Assembly (NCBI GenBank): GCA_010029945.1 | Contig: RGQW01000007.1 | Span: 1 to 24,869, forward strand | DNA: 24,869 bases | Origin: Actinomycetota bacterium | GTDB lineage: Bacteria > Actinomycetota > Actinomycetes > S36-B12 | Direction of reading: 5' to 3' | Shown here: positions 15,439-23,291 of the stretch, in pieces | Position numbering within the stretch: position 1 is the first letter of the stretch | How the letters are laid out: each line of letters starts with the position of its first letter | Translations under genes and position numbers: made by a program | The notes under the pieces: model-generated | Told to the model about the DNA's origin: nothing | What the model saw: the letters and a program-made list of their open reading frames with translations, nothing else | Databases searched by the model: none

Positions 15439-17004
15439 TCAATGGAAGAAGTGCCGGGTGCCGGTGGTGTACATCGTGATGCCCGCTTCCTGAGCTGCCG
15501 CGAACACCTCGTCGTCTCGTACCGAGCCCCCCGGCTGGACAACAGCCCGTACCCCGGCATCGATCAGCACCTGAAGCCCGTCCGCGAAGGGAAAGAAGGC
15601 ATCCGAAGCAGCAACCGCTCCCTTCGCCCGACCGGCGGCTCGTTCGACCGCGAGTCGGGCCGAGTCCACGCGATTGACCTGCCCCATGCCGATGCCGACG
15701 GCGGCACCATCGTGCGCGAGCAAGATGGCGTTGGACTTCACCGAACGGCAGGCCGTCCAGGCGAAGTGCAGATCCCCGAGGGTGTCTGCATCACCGGCGT
15801 TCCCGGCCACAAGCGACCAATTGCTCGGATCGTCGCCGTCGGCGGACACGTCGTCGATCGACTGCACGAGCATGCCTCCGGAGACGATCCGCCCTTCCGT
15901 GCCTTTACTGGAGCCTGGACCAGGTATGCGCAAGATTCGCAGATTCTTCTTCTGCTGGAGCACCTCGAGCGCCGACGGCTCGAAGTCCGGAGCGATGATG
16001 ACCTCGGTGAACACGTCCGCCATCGCCTCCGCGAGTGCACGCGAGACCGTGCGATTAGCCGCGACCACTCCCCCGAAAGCCGACACCGGGTCGGTCGCAA
16101 ACGCCTTGCGATACGCCTCTTCTCCGTTCGCGGCAACAGCGATGCCGCACGGGTTCGCGTGCTTGATGATGGCGACCGCTGGTTCGGAAAAGTCGAAGGC
16201 AGCACGAAGGGCGGCATCGGCATCGACGTAGTTGTTGTAACTCATCTGTTTGCCGTGGAGTTGGGTCGCCGTGGCAACACCCGCCTGCTGAGGGTTGGCT
16301 TCGTACACCGCTGCGCCCTGGTGGGGATTTTCTCCGTATCTCAGCACGTCCCGCCGCGTCCACGACGCACCCCGCCAGCGAGGGAAGTCCGGGTCCTCGC
16401 CGACAACCTCCGCCGCCATCCAGGTGGCAACGGCGATGTCGTAGGTGGCGGTGTGAGAGAACGCTTCCGCCGACAACTCCGCTCGTTGGGCCAGCGTGAA
16501 ACCTCCCGAGGTGACGGCTGCTAGAAGGCTCTTGTACCGCGCAGGCGACACCACGACCGCGACGTTCGCATAGTTCTTCGCCGATGCTCGCACCATGGCG
16601 GGTCCACCGATATCGATCTGTTCGACGCACTCGTCCACCGACGCCCCCGAAGCCACCGTCTCGGTAAACGGGTACAGATTGACGACGACGAGCTCGAAGG
16701 GGGCGATGTCGAGAGAGTCAAGCTGCGATCGGTGATCGGCTTTGCGGACGTCGGCTAGCAATCCACCGTGGATCTTTGGGTGCAGAGTCTTCACTCGACC
16801 ATCGAGGCACTCAGGAAAACCCGTGATCTCCTCGACTGGTGTGACCGGTAGCCCAGCGGCGGCGATGACTCGCGCGGTGCTCCCGGTAGAGACCATCTCC
16901 ACATCGGCCGCGTGCAGGCCACGCGCTAGATCCTCCAGACCGGTCTTGTCGTATACGGAAATGAGCGCTCGCCGAATTTCTCGGCGCCCCACATCATCGT
17001 TCAC
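15439..17004 (-). CDS. purH: Bifunctional AICAR formyltransferase / IMP cyclohydrolase PurH
   Basis: Catalyses the last two steps of purine synthesis, formylation of AICAR with 10-formyl-THF and closure to IMP. It is 521 aa, as expected for PurH. The N-terminal MGS-like cyclohydrolase domain (to about 200) shows ALISVYDKTGL and FPECLDGRVKTLHPKIHGGLL. The C-terminal transferase domain shows LRYGENPHQ, AIIKHANPCGIA, SDAFFPFADG and the final RHFFH. The frame is open to 17202, but the start is the GTG at 17002-17004, which overlaps the purN stop (GTGA) and gives the standard N-terminus. The two purine genes are therefore translationally coupled. Confidence 0.97.
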   Translation of the reverse strand: MNDDVGRREIRRALISVYDKTGLEDLARGLHAADVEMVSTGSTARVIAAAGLPVTPVEEITGFPECLDGRVKTLHPKIHGGLLADVRKADHRSQLDSLDIAPFELVVVNLYPFTETVASGASVDECVEQIDIGGPAMVRASAKNYANVAVVVSPARYKSLLAAVTSGGFTLAQRAELSAEAFSHTATYDIAVATWMAAEVVGEDPDFPRWRGASWTRRDVLRYGENPHQGAAVYEANPQQAGVATATQLHGKQMSYNNYVDADAALRAAFDFSEPAVAIIKHANPCGIAVAANGEEAYRKAFATDPVSAFGGVVAANRTVSRALAEAMADVFTEVIIAPDFEPSALEVLQQKKNLRILRIPGPGSSKGTEGRIVSGGMLVQSIDDVSADGDDPSNWSLVAGNAGDADTLGDLHFAWTACRSVKSNAILLAHDGAAVGIGMGQVNRVDSARLAVERAAGRAKGAVAASDAFFPFADGLQVLIDAGVRAVVQPGGSVRDDEVFAAAQEAGITMYTTGTRHFFH

Positions 17005-17591
17005 CCGAATACCACCGTTCTTCCGTGGACCGATACTCCCTCGCGAACAATGCGACCCAGCACGTCGACGAGGAGCGTTCGTTCGTGTTCCTTGATTCGC
17101 TCGTGGAGAGACTCGACCGTATCGCCGTCCTCCACGGCTACCGGACATTGAGCGATGATCGGGCCGGTATCCACACCCTCGTCGATGATGTGAATGGTGC
17201 AACCGGTCACCTTCACGCCGCTTTCTATGGCGTCACGCACCGCATGCGCACCCGGAAAGGAGGGCAACAACGCCGGGTGGGAGTTGATGATCCGGTTCTT
17301 GAATGCCTCGATGACCGGTCCGCCCAGGACCCGCATGAATCCAGCAGTGGCCACGAGGTCGGCTTTGTGGGCCTGCAAATGCTCGACTACGTCTCGGTTC
17401 CACTCCTCGCGGTCTTCGGCCATCGGGACGACGAAGGTGGTGACGTCGGCGGCCCGAGCTCGGGCCAACGCGGGGGCCTCCGGCTGGTCGGAGCCGACCG
17501 CGACGATGAGTCCGCGGATCTCACTGTCCAGCAACGCCTGGAGAAGAGTGCCTGATCCCGATGCGAGCACGACGATTCGAGGATCTGGCAC
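17001..17591 (-). CDS. purN: Phosphoribosylglycinamide formyltransferase PurN
   Basis: Transfers a formyl group from 10-formyl-THF to GAR in purine synthesis. It is 196 aa, the usual length. Visible are the phosphate-binding LASGSGTLLQALL near the N-terminus and the catalytic Asn103 and His105 (IINSHPALLPSFPG). Asp141 is in IDEGVDTGPIIAQ. The start is a GTG at 17589-17591. There is no useful ribosome site (the AGGA directly abuts the GTG). A TAGGCT box lies 6 nt upstream, which suggests a leaderless transcript starting at the GTG. It overlaps purH by 4 nt. A palindrome abuts the -10 box and may be a regulator site. Confidence 0.97.
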   Translation of the reverse strand: MPDPRIVVLASGSGTLLQALLDSEIRGLIVAVGSDQPEAPALARARAADVTTFVVPMAEDREEWNRDVVEHLQAHKADLVATAGFMRVLGGPVIEAFKNRIINSHPALLPSFPGAHAVRDAIESGVKVTGCTIHIIDEGVDTGPIIAQCPVAVEDGDTVESLHERIKEHERTLLVDVLGRIVREGVSVHGRTVVFG

Positions 17592-17597
17592 TCCTGG

Positions 17598-17603
17598 AGC
17601 CTA
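17598..17603 (-). promoter_or_regulatory. TAGGCT -10 element of purN (leaderless)
   Basis: On the minus strand TAGGCT ends 6 nt before the GTG of purN, the spacing expected if transcription starts at the codon itself. No clear -35 is seen. The same hexamer and spacing occur before the malic enzyme gene. Confidence 0.55.
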
Positions 17604-17616
17604 GTGCGGACCGCAC
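17604..17616. repeat. 13-nt palindrome abutting the purN -10 box
   Basis: GTGCGG and CCGCAC flank a single central base and touch the TAGGCT box of purN. A protein bound here would cover the promoter spacer, so it is a candidate operator for purNH. As an RNA hairpin it is weak because the loop would be too small, so a terminator role is less likely. Confidence 0.5.
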
Positions 17617-17633
17617 GAAAGCTTGTCGTTCGC

Positions 17634-18332
17634 TTATCCGATCACGGGATCGTCATTGAACCGTCGGTACAGGTACGCGGTGAAGAGTGTCGCGAGAGGC
17701 AATGTGACCAACGTGAGAATTCCGTAGACGAGACCGCCGAGCAGTAACACGAGTGCGTTCACGACCGTCATCAAGAATGCGGCCGGCAGGTTTTGGCGGA
17801 TGAGTCGCGCGCTGGCCGTAAACGCCTCGCCGATACGCATTCCGCGGTCCAACACGAAATATGGACCGAGTTGGAAGAAGAAGATCACCAGCAATCCCGG
17901 GATGACGCACAGCAGAATCCCGAGGCCAGCCATCATCGCGTACAACAACTGAAAGCCCAGGTATCGACCGAGGTTGTGACCATCCAGGAGCGCATCGAAG
18001 CCGGGCTCTTGTCCCTGAGTGGACCGCAGTGCTGCGCGAATCACACCCACGGTGACGATGACGGTGACGATGGCGAAGACGAGGGTGAGGGCGCCCGAGC
18101 TCAGGGCTCGGGTCGCAAGTTCACTCGCGCACGCCGCCTGCTGCCCTTCGGTTAGCGGGTCCGCGCATTGGTCGACAACGTCGTTGAGGGGGCGCAGGCT
18201 TATCTGTTGAAGGAATTGCACCGCCGTGACCACCGCCGCGAGGGCAACAAAGGCGAGCAGATTGCGGCGGAAAGTACCAAGAGCCCACAACGCTGCGCTG
18301 CGCACGAGGGTGCGCGGATCTTCCCCGTTCAT
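17634..18332 (-). CDS. Small integral membrane protein, unknown function
   Basis: A 232-aa protein with about four to five membrane segments (roughly 24-44, 79-101, 121-160 and 183-218). Two cysteines (Cys56, Cys68) lie in the loop after the first. LCVIPGLLVIFFFQLGPYFVLDRGMRIGEAFTASARLIRQN is a pattern I know from uncharacterised actinobacterial and firmicute membrane proteins; it has a Pro-Gly helix break and a paired amphipathic stretch. No enzyme motif is visible. Its ATG shares one base with the stop of the DUF6350 gene (TGATG), so the two are coupled and may act together, possibly at the cell envelope. purN follows after 42 nt but seems to have its own promoter. Confidence 0.8.
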   Translation of the reverse strand: MNGEDPRTLVRSAALWALGTFRRNLLAFVALAAVVTAVQFLQQISLRPLNDVVDQCADPLTEGQQAACASELATRALSSGALTLVFAIVTVIVTVGVIRAALRSTQGQEPGFDALLDGHNLGRYLGFQLLYAMMAGLGILLCVIPGLLVIFFFQLGPYFVLDRGMRIGEAFTASARLIRQNLPAAFLMTVVNALVLLLGGLVYGILTLVTLPLATLFTAYLYRRFNDDPVIG

Positions 18333-19675
18333 CAGGAATCAGCTCCCACGATTGCGCTCGGCGACTCCGTAGAAACAGACGAAAGTTTTCGAGGCTTCCG
18401 ACGGGCACGAATGACACTGGTGGGTAGGGCACCAACGACCATCCCGACGCCTGCGAGCAGGGCACCGGCACCCGGATCCGGGCCGATGATGGCGAGCCGT
18501 CCGTCACCGAGAGACCCGGCGCCCAGGAACAACAGAACAAAAACCCACCCTGCTGCCAGCACCGATGCCACGAAGGCCAAGGACAGCCGCACGAGCGGAC
18601 CCTCACGGAAGGCGAATCGGGAAACGAGCAGACCCACAAAAGCGCCGGACACGATGACCAGGGCGGGTAATCCCCAGCTTCCGGGGCCGGCGGTCTCCGG
18701 CACAGCCGCCAGGGGTGGGAAAGCAGGAAGAGGCGTTGCCGGGACAACCGGCACGAAGGGTGAGATGAGCACGTCGGGCCCGAGTGAAATTCCGGCACCG
18801 ACGATGTAACTGACCGACCAACTCACCAGTACCGGCACGTACCCCAGACTCAGAACCAGAAGAACGAGGGCATCGAACGTCGTGGGGTTCAACGAGGCGA
18901 ACATCTCGGTGATGGATCCGAAGGACGAGGCGACGGCCACCGTTGCCCCGAAAGCTCCCATGCCCGCGAGCGCTGCGACTCCGGCAAAGGACGCTCTGAG
19001 GATGACGCGGATGACCATCGGTGTGCGATGCATCGAGTCGCGGATAAGCGGACTCGAGCGCCACACACCCGAGCCGACGGCAACGAAAGTAACCGCGCCG
19101 GCCATAACGAGCGCTCGACGGGCACTCGTTTGCACCTCGGGAATATCCGATACGACCGATACGCCGGCAACGAAGACTGACGAGAACACCGTCGTGAGAA
19201 CCACGCTTGCACTCAGGCTTCGACGCCGTGACGGCCGCACGACTCGGGCCAACCATCGGCCGGCTTGATGACCCAACCATCCGGGGATGATCATCAGACC
19301 CCAGGGCAGCAGCGAGTAGTCGACTCCCGACAAGCGAATCGGCACGCCGAAGGTCATCACCCACACGCTCCCGGTGATGGACATGGCGTCTTGCCACGTC
19401 CCGGCCTCTTCTACTCCTCCCCACCACGCACTCGCGACAACCAGACCAGCCACGCTCAGGCCAACGACCGCAATGGAGACAGAAGCGAGCAGCGAGGCCA
19501 CCAAAGGCGAGCGTCCGATTCGTGAGAACGTCCGCCCGACACCCCGAGAAATTCCGCGGACGACGCGGCGGACTCTTAACAACCAGCGACCGATGGCGGC
19601 GATCAGTCGAAGATGCGGCCGCAATCGCGGTGGTTCCACCGTAGCTGCTGGTCGATCGACGGTGGGGGCGCTCAC
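18332..19675 (-). CDS. DUF6350 family polytopic membrane protein, PerM-like
   Basis: A 447-aa membrane protein with a cytosolic N-terminus rich in Pro and Arg (about 1-55) and then about nine or ten hydrophobic segments. Landmarks are WWGGVEEAGTWQDAMSITGSVWVMTFGVPIRLSGVDYSLLPWGLMIIPGWLGH and a later GYVPVLVSWSVSYIVGAGISLGPDVLISPF. The location between sucD and purN-purH matches M. tuberculosis perM (Rv0955) and its Streptomyces counterparts. PerM is linked to cell division and persistence in Mycobacterium; the same role here is inference. The start is a GTG at 19673-19675 without a ribosome site. A CAGCCT 6 nt upstream is a weak leaderless -10. Family call rests on position and the motif pattern. 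Confidence 0.8.
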   Translation of the reverse strand: MSAPTVDRPAATVEPPRLRPHLRLIAAIGRWLLRVRRVVRGISRGVGRTFSRIGRSPLVASLLASVSIAVVGLSVAGLVVASAWWGGVEEAGTWQDAMSITGSVWVMTFGVPIRLSGVDYSLLPWGLMIIPGWLGHQAGRWLARVVRPSRRRSLSASVVLTTVFSSVFVAGVSVVSDIPEVQTSARRALVMAGAVTFVAVGSGVWRSSPLIRDSMHRTPMVIRVILRASFAGVAALAGMGAFGATVAVASSFGSITEMFASLNPTTFDALVLLVLSLGYVPVLVSWSVSYIVGAGISLGPDVLISPFVPVVPATPLPAFPPLAAVPETAGPGSWGLPALVIVSGAFVGLLVSRFAFREGPLVRLSLAFVASVLAAGWVFVLLFLGAGSLGDGRLAIIGPDPGAGALLAGVGMVVGALPTSVIRARRKPRKLSSVSTESPSAIVGADS

Positions 19676-19759
19676 GGATTAAGGCTGCCAGGATCAGCGG
19701 GGATGCCCGGTGACCGCCACGCTGCCAACGCAGTCAGACTGCAATGTTCGCGTGATGCA

Positions 19760-20518
19760 TTAGCCGCGGATGACCAGCCACAGGCTCGCGAGCGCGCTCA
19801 AGGTGAGAGCGATGCGCTCGAACCAGATCTGATTCATTCGCCGAAACGCGGTGATTCCGAGCAGCGCGCCAACGACCAGGGCCGGGATAAACCACAGGCC
19901 GATGAGTAGGGACTCCCGCGTGATCAGGCCGAGGGGAATCACGAAGGGCAACTTGATCACGTTCAGAATGAAGAAGAACCACACGCTCGTGCCCATGAAG
20001 GTGAGCATCGGAACCCGCATCTTCACCAGATACAGGGTCATTGCCGCTCCACCGGCATTCGCGGCCATCGTGGTCACGCCCGTCAACGTCCCGTAGAACC
20101 CCGCTTCTAGCCGGCGAACGCTCGAGTCTTGATCGAGGCGTTCCAGCGCCGGGCTCCGCCGGCGGTAGATCTCCAGGCCGACCGAGACCAACAGCAAGAC
20201 GCCAATGACCCTTGCCACCACGCTCGTTGACGCGAAGGCGAACAAGAGTGCGGTGATGACGATGCCGGCAATCACACCGGGCACCACCTTGGCGATGAGT
20301 CGCCAATTCGCGTGCTGTCGGAAATAGAGCAGTCCGATCAGATCGCCCAGGATCAACAACGGGAGAGCGAACCCAGCGGCGACCGTTGGCCCTAGGGCGG
20401 CGGCGAGCATCGGGCCGCCGACCACCGCGGCGACCGGCATTGCCGTTTTCGAAAAGCCATACAGAACGATCGCGACGCCGACGACTCCGATAAGGAGAGG
20501 GGTCCAGACTTCAGGCAA
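19760..20518 (-). CDS. TauE/SafE family permease
   Basis: Membrane protein of 252 aa in the TSUP (sulfite/organosulfonate exporter) family. Two halves are visible. The first has GFSKTAMPVAAVVGGPMLAAALGP and ALPLLILGDLIGLLYFRQH. The second has GVTTMAANAGGAAMTLYLV and FMGTSVWFFFILNVIKLP, both characteristic. An in-frame stop lies two codons before the first usable codon, a TTG at 20516-20518, so this rare start is likely. It follows sucD by 31 nt and seems part of the same unit. Members carry small anions or organic acids such as sulfite, sulfoacetate or acetate-like compounds; the substrate here is unknown. Its place between sucD and the perM-like gene is unlike the neighbourhood I know. Confidence 0.87.
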   Translation of the reverse strand: MPEVWTPLLIGVVGVAIVLYGFSKTAMPVAAVVGGPMLAAALGPTVAAGFALPLLILGDLIGLLYFRQHANWRLIAKVVPGVIAGIVITALLFAFASTSVVARVIGVLLLVSVGLEIYRRRSPALERLDQDSSVRRLEAGFYGTLTGVTTMAANAGGAAMTLYLVKMRVPMLTFMGTSVWFFFILNVIKLPFVIPLGLITRESLLIGLWFIPALVVGALLGITAFRRMNQIWFERIALTLSALASLWLVIRG

Positions 20519-20549
20519 GGGCTACTCGTTGCCGCGCGAATCGGACAGG

Positions 20550-21419
20550 TCAGCCACCCATGACCTCGCGCATCAGACGAGCCGCTGCGCTCGGCGTGCG
20601 GCCGACCTTGACGCCTACGGCCTCCAGCGCCTCGGCTTTAGCCGAGGCGGTGCCGGCCGAGCCAGACACGATCGCCCCGGCATGGCCCATGGTCTTTCCC
20701 TCGGGTGCAGTGAAGCCGGCGACGTATCCGACGACGGGTTTCGACACGTTCTCGGCGATGAAAGCCGCCGCCCGCTCTTCCGCGTCGCCGCCGATTTCAC
20801 CGATCATCACGATCGCGTCGGTGTCGGGATCATCTTGAAAGGCCGCGAGGCAATCGATATGGGTAGTTCCAATGATCGGGTCGCCGCCGATACCGACACA
20901 TGTAGAGAAGCCGATATCGCGAAGCTCGTACATCATCTGGTACGTCAGCGTTCCCGACTTCGACACCAGTCCGATCCGACCCGGCTGGGTGATATCCGCG
21001 GGGATGATCCCGGCGTTCGACTGACCTGGGCTGATGATGCCCGGACAGTTGGGGCCGATGATGCGCGTTGCGCCGGAGTTTTGTGCGTATTGGAAGAACT
21101 GCGCGGTGTCGTGGACCGGGATTCCCTCGGTGATGACGACGGCCAACGGGATGCCCGCGTCGACGGCCTCTTCCACCGCCCCCTTGGCGAAACGCGGAGG
21201 AACAAAGACAACCGAAACGTTCGCTCCGGTGTGTGCCATGGCGGCGGCGACGTCGTTATAGATCGGAATTCCGTCGACGTCCTGCCCCTCTTTGCCGGGC
21301 GTCACGCCCGCGACAACCGAGGCGCCACTGGCAACCATCCGTCGGGTGTGCTTGGTGCCTTCCGAGCCCGTCATGCCCTGGACAAGGATCTTGCTGTTCG
21401 AGTCGAGCCAGATAGCCAT
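20550..21419 (-). CDS. sucD: Succinate-CoA ligase alpha subunit SucD
   Basis: Alpha subunit of succinyl-CoA synthetase in the TCA cycle; it converts succinyl-CoA to succinate with formation of ATP or GTP. It is 289 aa, the normal length. Visible are the CoA-binding region (KILVQGMTGSEGTKHT), GPNCPGIISPG and the phosphohistidine His246 in KTMGHAGAIV. The frame is open to 21656, but the ATG at 21417-21419 gives the family N-terminus (AIWLDSNSKILVQG). It follows sucC by 11 nt. Confidence 0.97.
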   Translation of the reverse strand: MAIWLDSNSKILVQGMTGSEGTKHTRRMVASGASVVAGVTPGKEGQDVDGIPIYNDVAAAMAHTGANVSVVFVPPRFAKGAVEEAVDAGIPLAVVITEGIPVHDTAQFFQYAQNSGATRIIGPNCPGIISPGQSNAGIIPADITQPGRIGLVSKSGTLTYQMMYELRDIGFSTCVGIGGDPIIGTTHIDCLAAFQDDPDTDAIVMIGEIGGDAEERAAAFIAENVSKPVVGYVAGFTAPEGKTMGHAGAIVSGSAGTASAKAEALEAVGVKVGRTPSAAARLMREVMGG

Positions 21420-21430
21420 GAGGTTGCTTC

Positions 21431-22618
21431 CTACTTTCCGGCCGCGCGGCTTGCCGCGAGCTCTGCGACTCGACGTGCCGCGTCGTCCATGGTCTCTACC
21501 AATTCGATGAGGTCGTGCTCGGCTTCGTTGAGAATGCGCCGACCTTCTTCTGCGTTGTTGCCGTCGATCCTGCAGACGATCGGCTTGGTCACCGGCTCGC
21601 CCTTGCCTTCCAGCATGGTCATGGCGTTCACGATTCCGTTCGCCACGGCATCGCACGCGGTTATGCCACCGAAGACGTTCACGAAGACTGCTTGCACGTC
21701 CGGGTCATTGAGGACGATGTCCAAGCCGTTGGCCATCACTTCCGCCGATGCACCCCCACCGATGTCGAGGAAGTTCGCAGGCTCAACCCCTCCGAACTCC
21801 TCCCCCGCGTAAGAGACAACATCCAGGGTGCTCATCACCAGCCCGGCGCCGTTGCCGATGATTCCCACCGAACCGTCGAGCTTGACGTAGTTGAGGTTCA
21901 GCTCCCCCGCGCGCAACTCGATGGGGTCCGTGCCCTCGATGTCGATGAACGCTTCGTGATGTGGATGACGAAAGGCCGCGTTCTCATCGAGAGTGACCTT
22001 GCCGTCGAGGGCGAGAACCCGGCCGTCGGGGGTTTGCACCAGCGGATTGACCTCGACGAGAGTCGCGTCCTCATCCACCAGCGTTCGCCACAGTTGGACG
22101 AGGATGTCGGCGACGTCTGCGCGGATGGGCTCCGGGAAGTGGGCGGCATCGGCGATGTCACGCGCGAGCGCGGGCGTCACTCCCTCGAGCGCATCCACGC
22201 GGATCTTCGCGAGGGCTTCGGGTTTGGTTGCCGCCACTTCTTCAATATCCACACCACCCTCGATACTCGCCATCGCGAGGAACGAGCGATTCGTCCTATC
22301 GAGGAGAAACGACACGTAGTACTCCTCGGAGATGTCCGAAGCTTCGGCGACCAAGACCCGATGCACGGTGTGGCCTTTGATGTCCATGCCCAGGATCGCG
22401 TCGGCCTTCTCGCGCGCATCCTGTGGGCTATCCGCAAGCTTCACGCCACCGGCTTTGCCGCGACCGCCGGTCTTCACCTGCGCCTTGACCACGACGGGAC
22501 CACCGACCTTCGAAGCCACGGCCTCGGCTTCCGCCGGCGTCGTGCACACATCCCCATCGGTGGTCGGTACGCCATGTCGGACGAAGAGTTCTTTGGCCTG
22601 GTATTCGTAGAGGTCCAC
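21431..22618 (-). CDS. sucC: Succinate-CoA ligase beta subunit SucC
   Basis: Beta subunit of succinyl-CoA synthetase, 395 aa, with an N-terminal ATP-grasp domain and a C-terminal CoA-ligase domain. Landmarks are MDLYEYQAKELF at the start, VKAQVKTGGRGKAGGVKLA in the nucleotide-binding region, EVNPLVQTPDGRVLALDGKV, and GGGASAEVMANGLDIVLNDPDVQAVFVNVFGGI. The start is a GTG at 22616-22618 with AAGGAG 4 nt upstream (22623-22628). It lies 14 nt after the cobalamin-binding protein gene and 11 nt before sucD, so the three form one operon. Nucleotide preference (ATP or GTP) cannot be told. Confidence 0.97.
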   Translation of the reverse strand: MDLYEYQAKELFVRHGVPTTDGDVCTTPAEAEAVASKVGGPVVVKAQVKTGGRGKAGGVKLADSPQDAREKADAILGMDIKGHTVHRVLVAEASDISEEYYVSFLLDRTNRSFLAMASIEGGVDIEEVAATKPEALAKIRVDALEGVTPALARDIADAAHFPEPIRADVADILVQLWRTLVDEDATLVEVNPLVQTPDGRVLALDGKVTLDENAAFRHPHHEAFIDIEGTDPIELRAGELNLNYVKLDGSVGIIGNGAGLVMSTLDVVSYAGEEFGGVEPANFLDIGGGASAEVMANGLDIVLNDPDVQAVFVNVFGGITACDAVANGIVNAMTMLEGKGEPVTKPIVCRIDGNNAEEGRRILNEAEHDLIELVETMDDAARRVAELAASRAAGK

Positions 22619-22632
22619 AGTTCTCCTTGGTG

Positions 22633-23049
22633 CTACCGGGTTGGTGAAGCGTCGGATGTTCGCGCACGGTCATTGACCCAGTCGACAACGTCCTGGGTGG
22701 GTGTTCCTGGGGTGAAGATTCGGGCGACTCCCAGCGCCTCTAGCGTCGGAATATCTGCCTCGGGGATGATTCCGCCACCGAAGACAACGATGTCTGTCGC
22801 GTCGTTGGCCTTCAGCAGGTCCATGACCTCGGAAAACAAGGTCATGTGAGCACCGGACAAGATGCTCATGCCGATGAAGTCCGCATCCTCGGACATGGCT
22901 GCGTCAACAACCTGCTGCGGTGTTTGGTGCAGACCGGTGTAGATGACTTCGACGCCGGCGTCCCGCAGAGCGCGCGCGATGATCTTGGCGCCTCGATCGT
23001 GCCCGTCGAGGCCGGGCTTGGCTACCACAACCCTGATCGGTCGGGTCAT
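22633..23049 (-). CDS. Stand-alone cobalamin-binding domain protein (methylmalonyl-CoA mutase C-terminal type)
   Basis: A 138-aa protein that matches the B12-binding domain of acyl-CoA mutases end to end. RVVVAKPGLDGHDRGAKIIARALRDAGVEVIYTGLHQTP contains the DxHxxG motif with His17, the lower cobalt ligand. GMSILSGAH and VFGGGIIPEADIPTLEALGVARIFTPGTP bind the corrin tail. Such separate small subunits pair with a large catalytic subunit in isobutyryl-CoA, 2-hydroxyisobutyryl-CoA and archaeal methylmalonyl-CoA mutases; no large subunit lies in this window. I choose the ATG at 23049 over the GTG one codon earlier because GGAGG is 6 nt from it. It sits 14 nt before sucC, so its mutase may make succinyl-CoA. 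The partner enzyme is unknown. Confidence 0.92.
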   Translation of the reverse strand: MTRPIRVVVAKPGLDGHDRGAKIIARALRDAGVEVIYTGLHQTPQQVVDAAMSEDADFIGMSILSGAHMTLFSEVMDLLKANDATDIVVFGGGIIPEADIPTLEALGVARIFTPGTPTQDVVDWVNDRARTSDASPTR

Positions 23050-23128
23050 CACTCACCTCCAACGCCTGTGGGCATGTGCGCGTGACTATTCGCGCGTGGT
23101 TGGCCGTCTTTGGCCGACAGCGGGCACG

Positions 23129-23134
23129 AGCATA
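23129..23134 (-). promoter_or_regulatory. Weak candidate -10 for the cobalamin-protein/sucCD operon
   Basis: On the minus strand TATGCT, a TANNNT-type -10, lies 79 nt before the ATG. No convincing -35 is found at the right distance. The rest of the gap 23050-23291 shows no gene; it holds the start regions of two divergent genes and a direct repeat of TTGGCCG. Confidence 0.25.
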
Positions 23135-23265
23135 CGCCGTGACACCCCCGTGGATTTCCGGGCCGGTGATGGACTCGGTAGCGTCGCACTCACGCGCACG
23201 AACACGAGGGGACGCGTACGCGCTGCAGTAGCGGCTCGCCAGCCGGTGCTCGCCAACACGAACGT

Positions 23266-23284
23266 CCTCTCTCGCTTCGAGAGG
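23266..23284 (+). promoter_or_regulatory. Hairpin covering the ribosome-binding site of the FMN reductase-like gene
   Basis: CCTCTC and GAGAGG pair around a 7-nt loop, or CTCTCG and CGAGAG around 3 nt. The 3' arm includes part of the GAGGTGG ribosome site that lies 6 nt before the ATG at 23292. Folding would partly hide it. A regulatory role is inferred from position. Confidence 0.35.
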
Positions 23285-23291
23285 TGGCGAC

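Noticed and set aside
15442..16524. 360-codon open frame on the plus strand inside purH
   Set aside because: It lies fully antisense to a confident PurH and has no recognisable domain; long shadow frames are common in high-GC DNA.
17005..17202. N-terminal extension of PurH by 66 residues
   Set aside because: It overlaps purN in another frame and PurH of normal length starts at the GTG overlapping the purN stop.
19730..19742. Hairpin GCAGT-CAG-ACTGC after the TauE/SafE gene as a terminator
   Set aside because: Only five base pairs and no T-run; chance is likely.
21420..21656. N-terminal extension of SucD
   Set aside because: It is an Arg-rich shadow of sucC; the ATG at 21419 gives the family N-terminus.
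20529..22849. Long plus-strand open frames (427 and 444 codons) across sucD and sucC
   Set aside because: Both are antisense to highly conserved genes and show no family motif.
23105..23117. TTGGCCG direct repeat in the gap before the cobalamin-protein gene
   Set aside because: Two short copies only, no array and no fit to a promoter.
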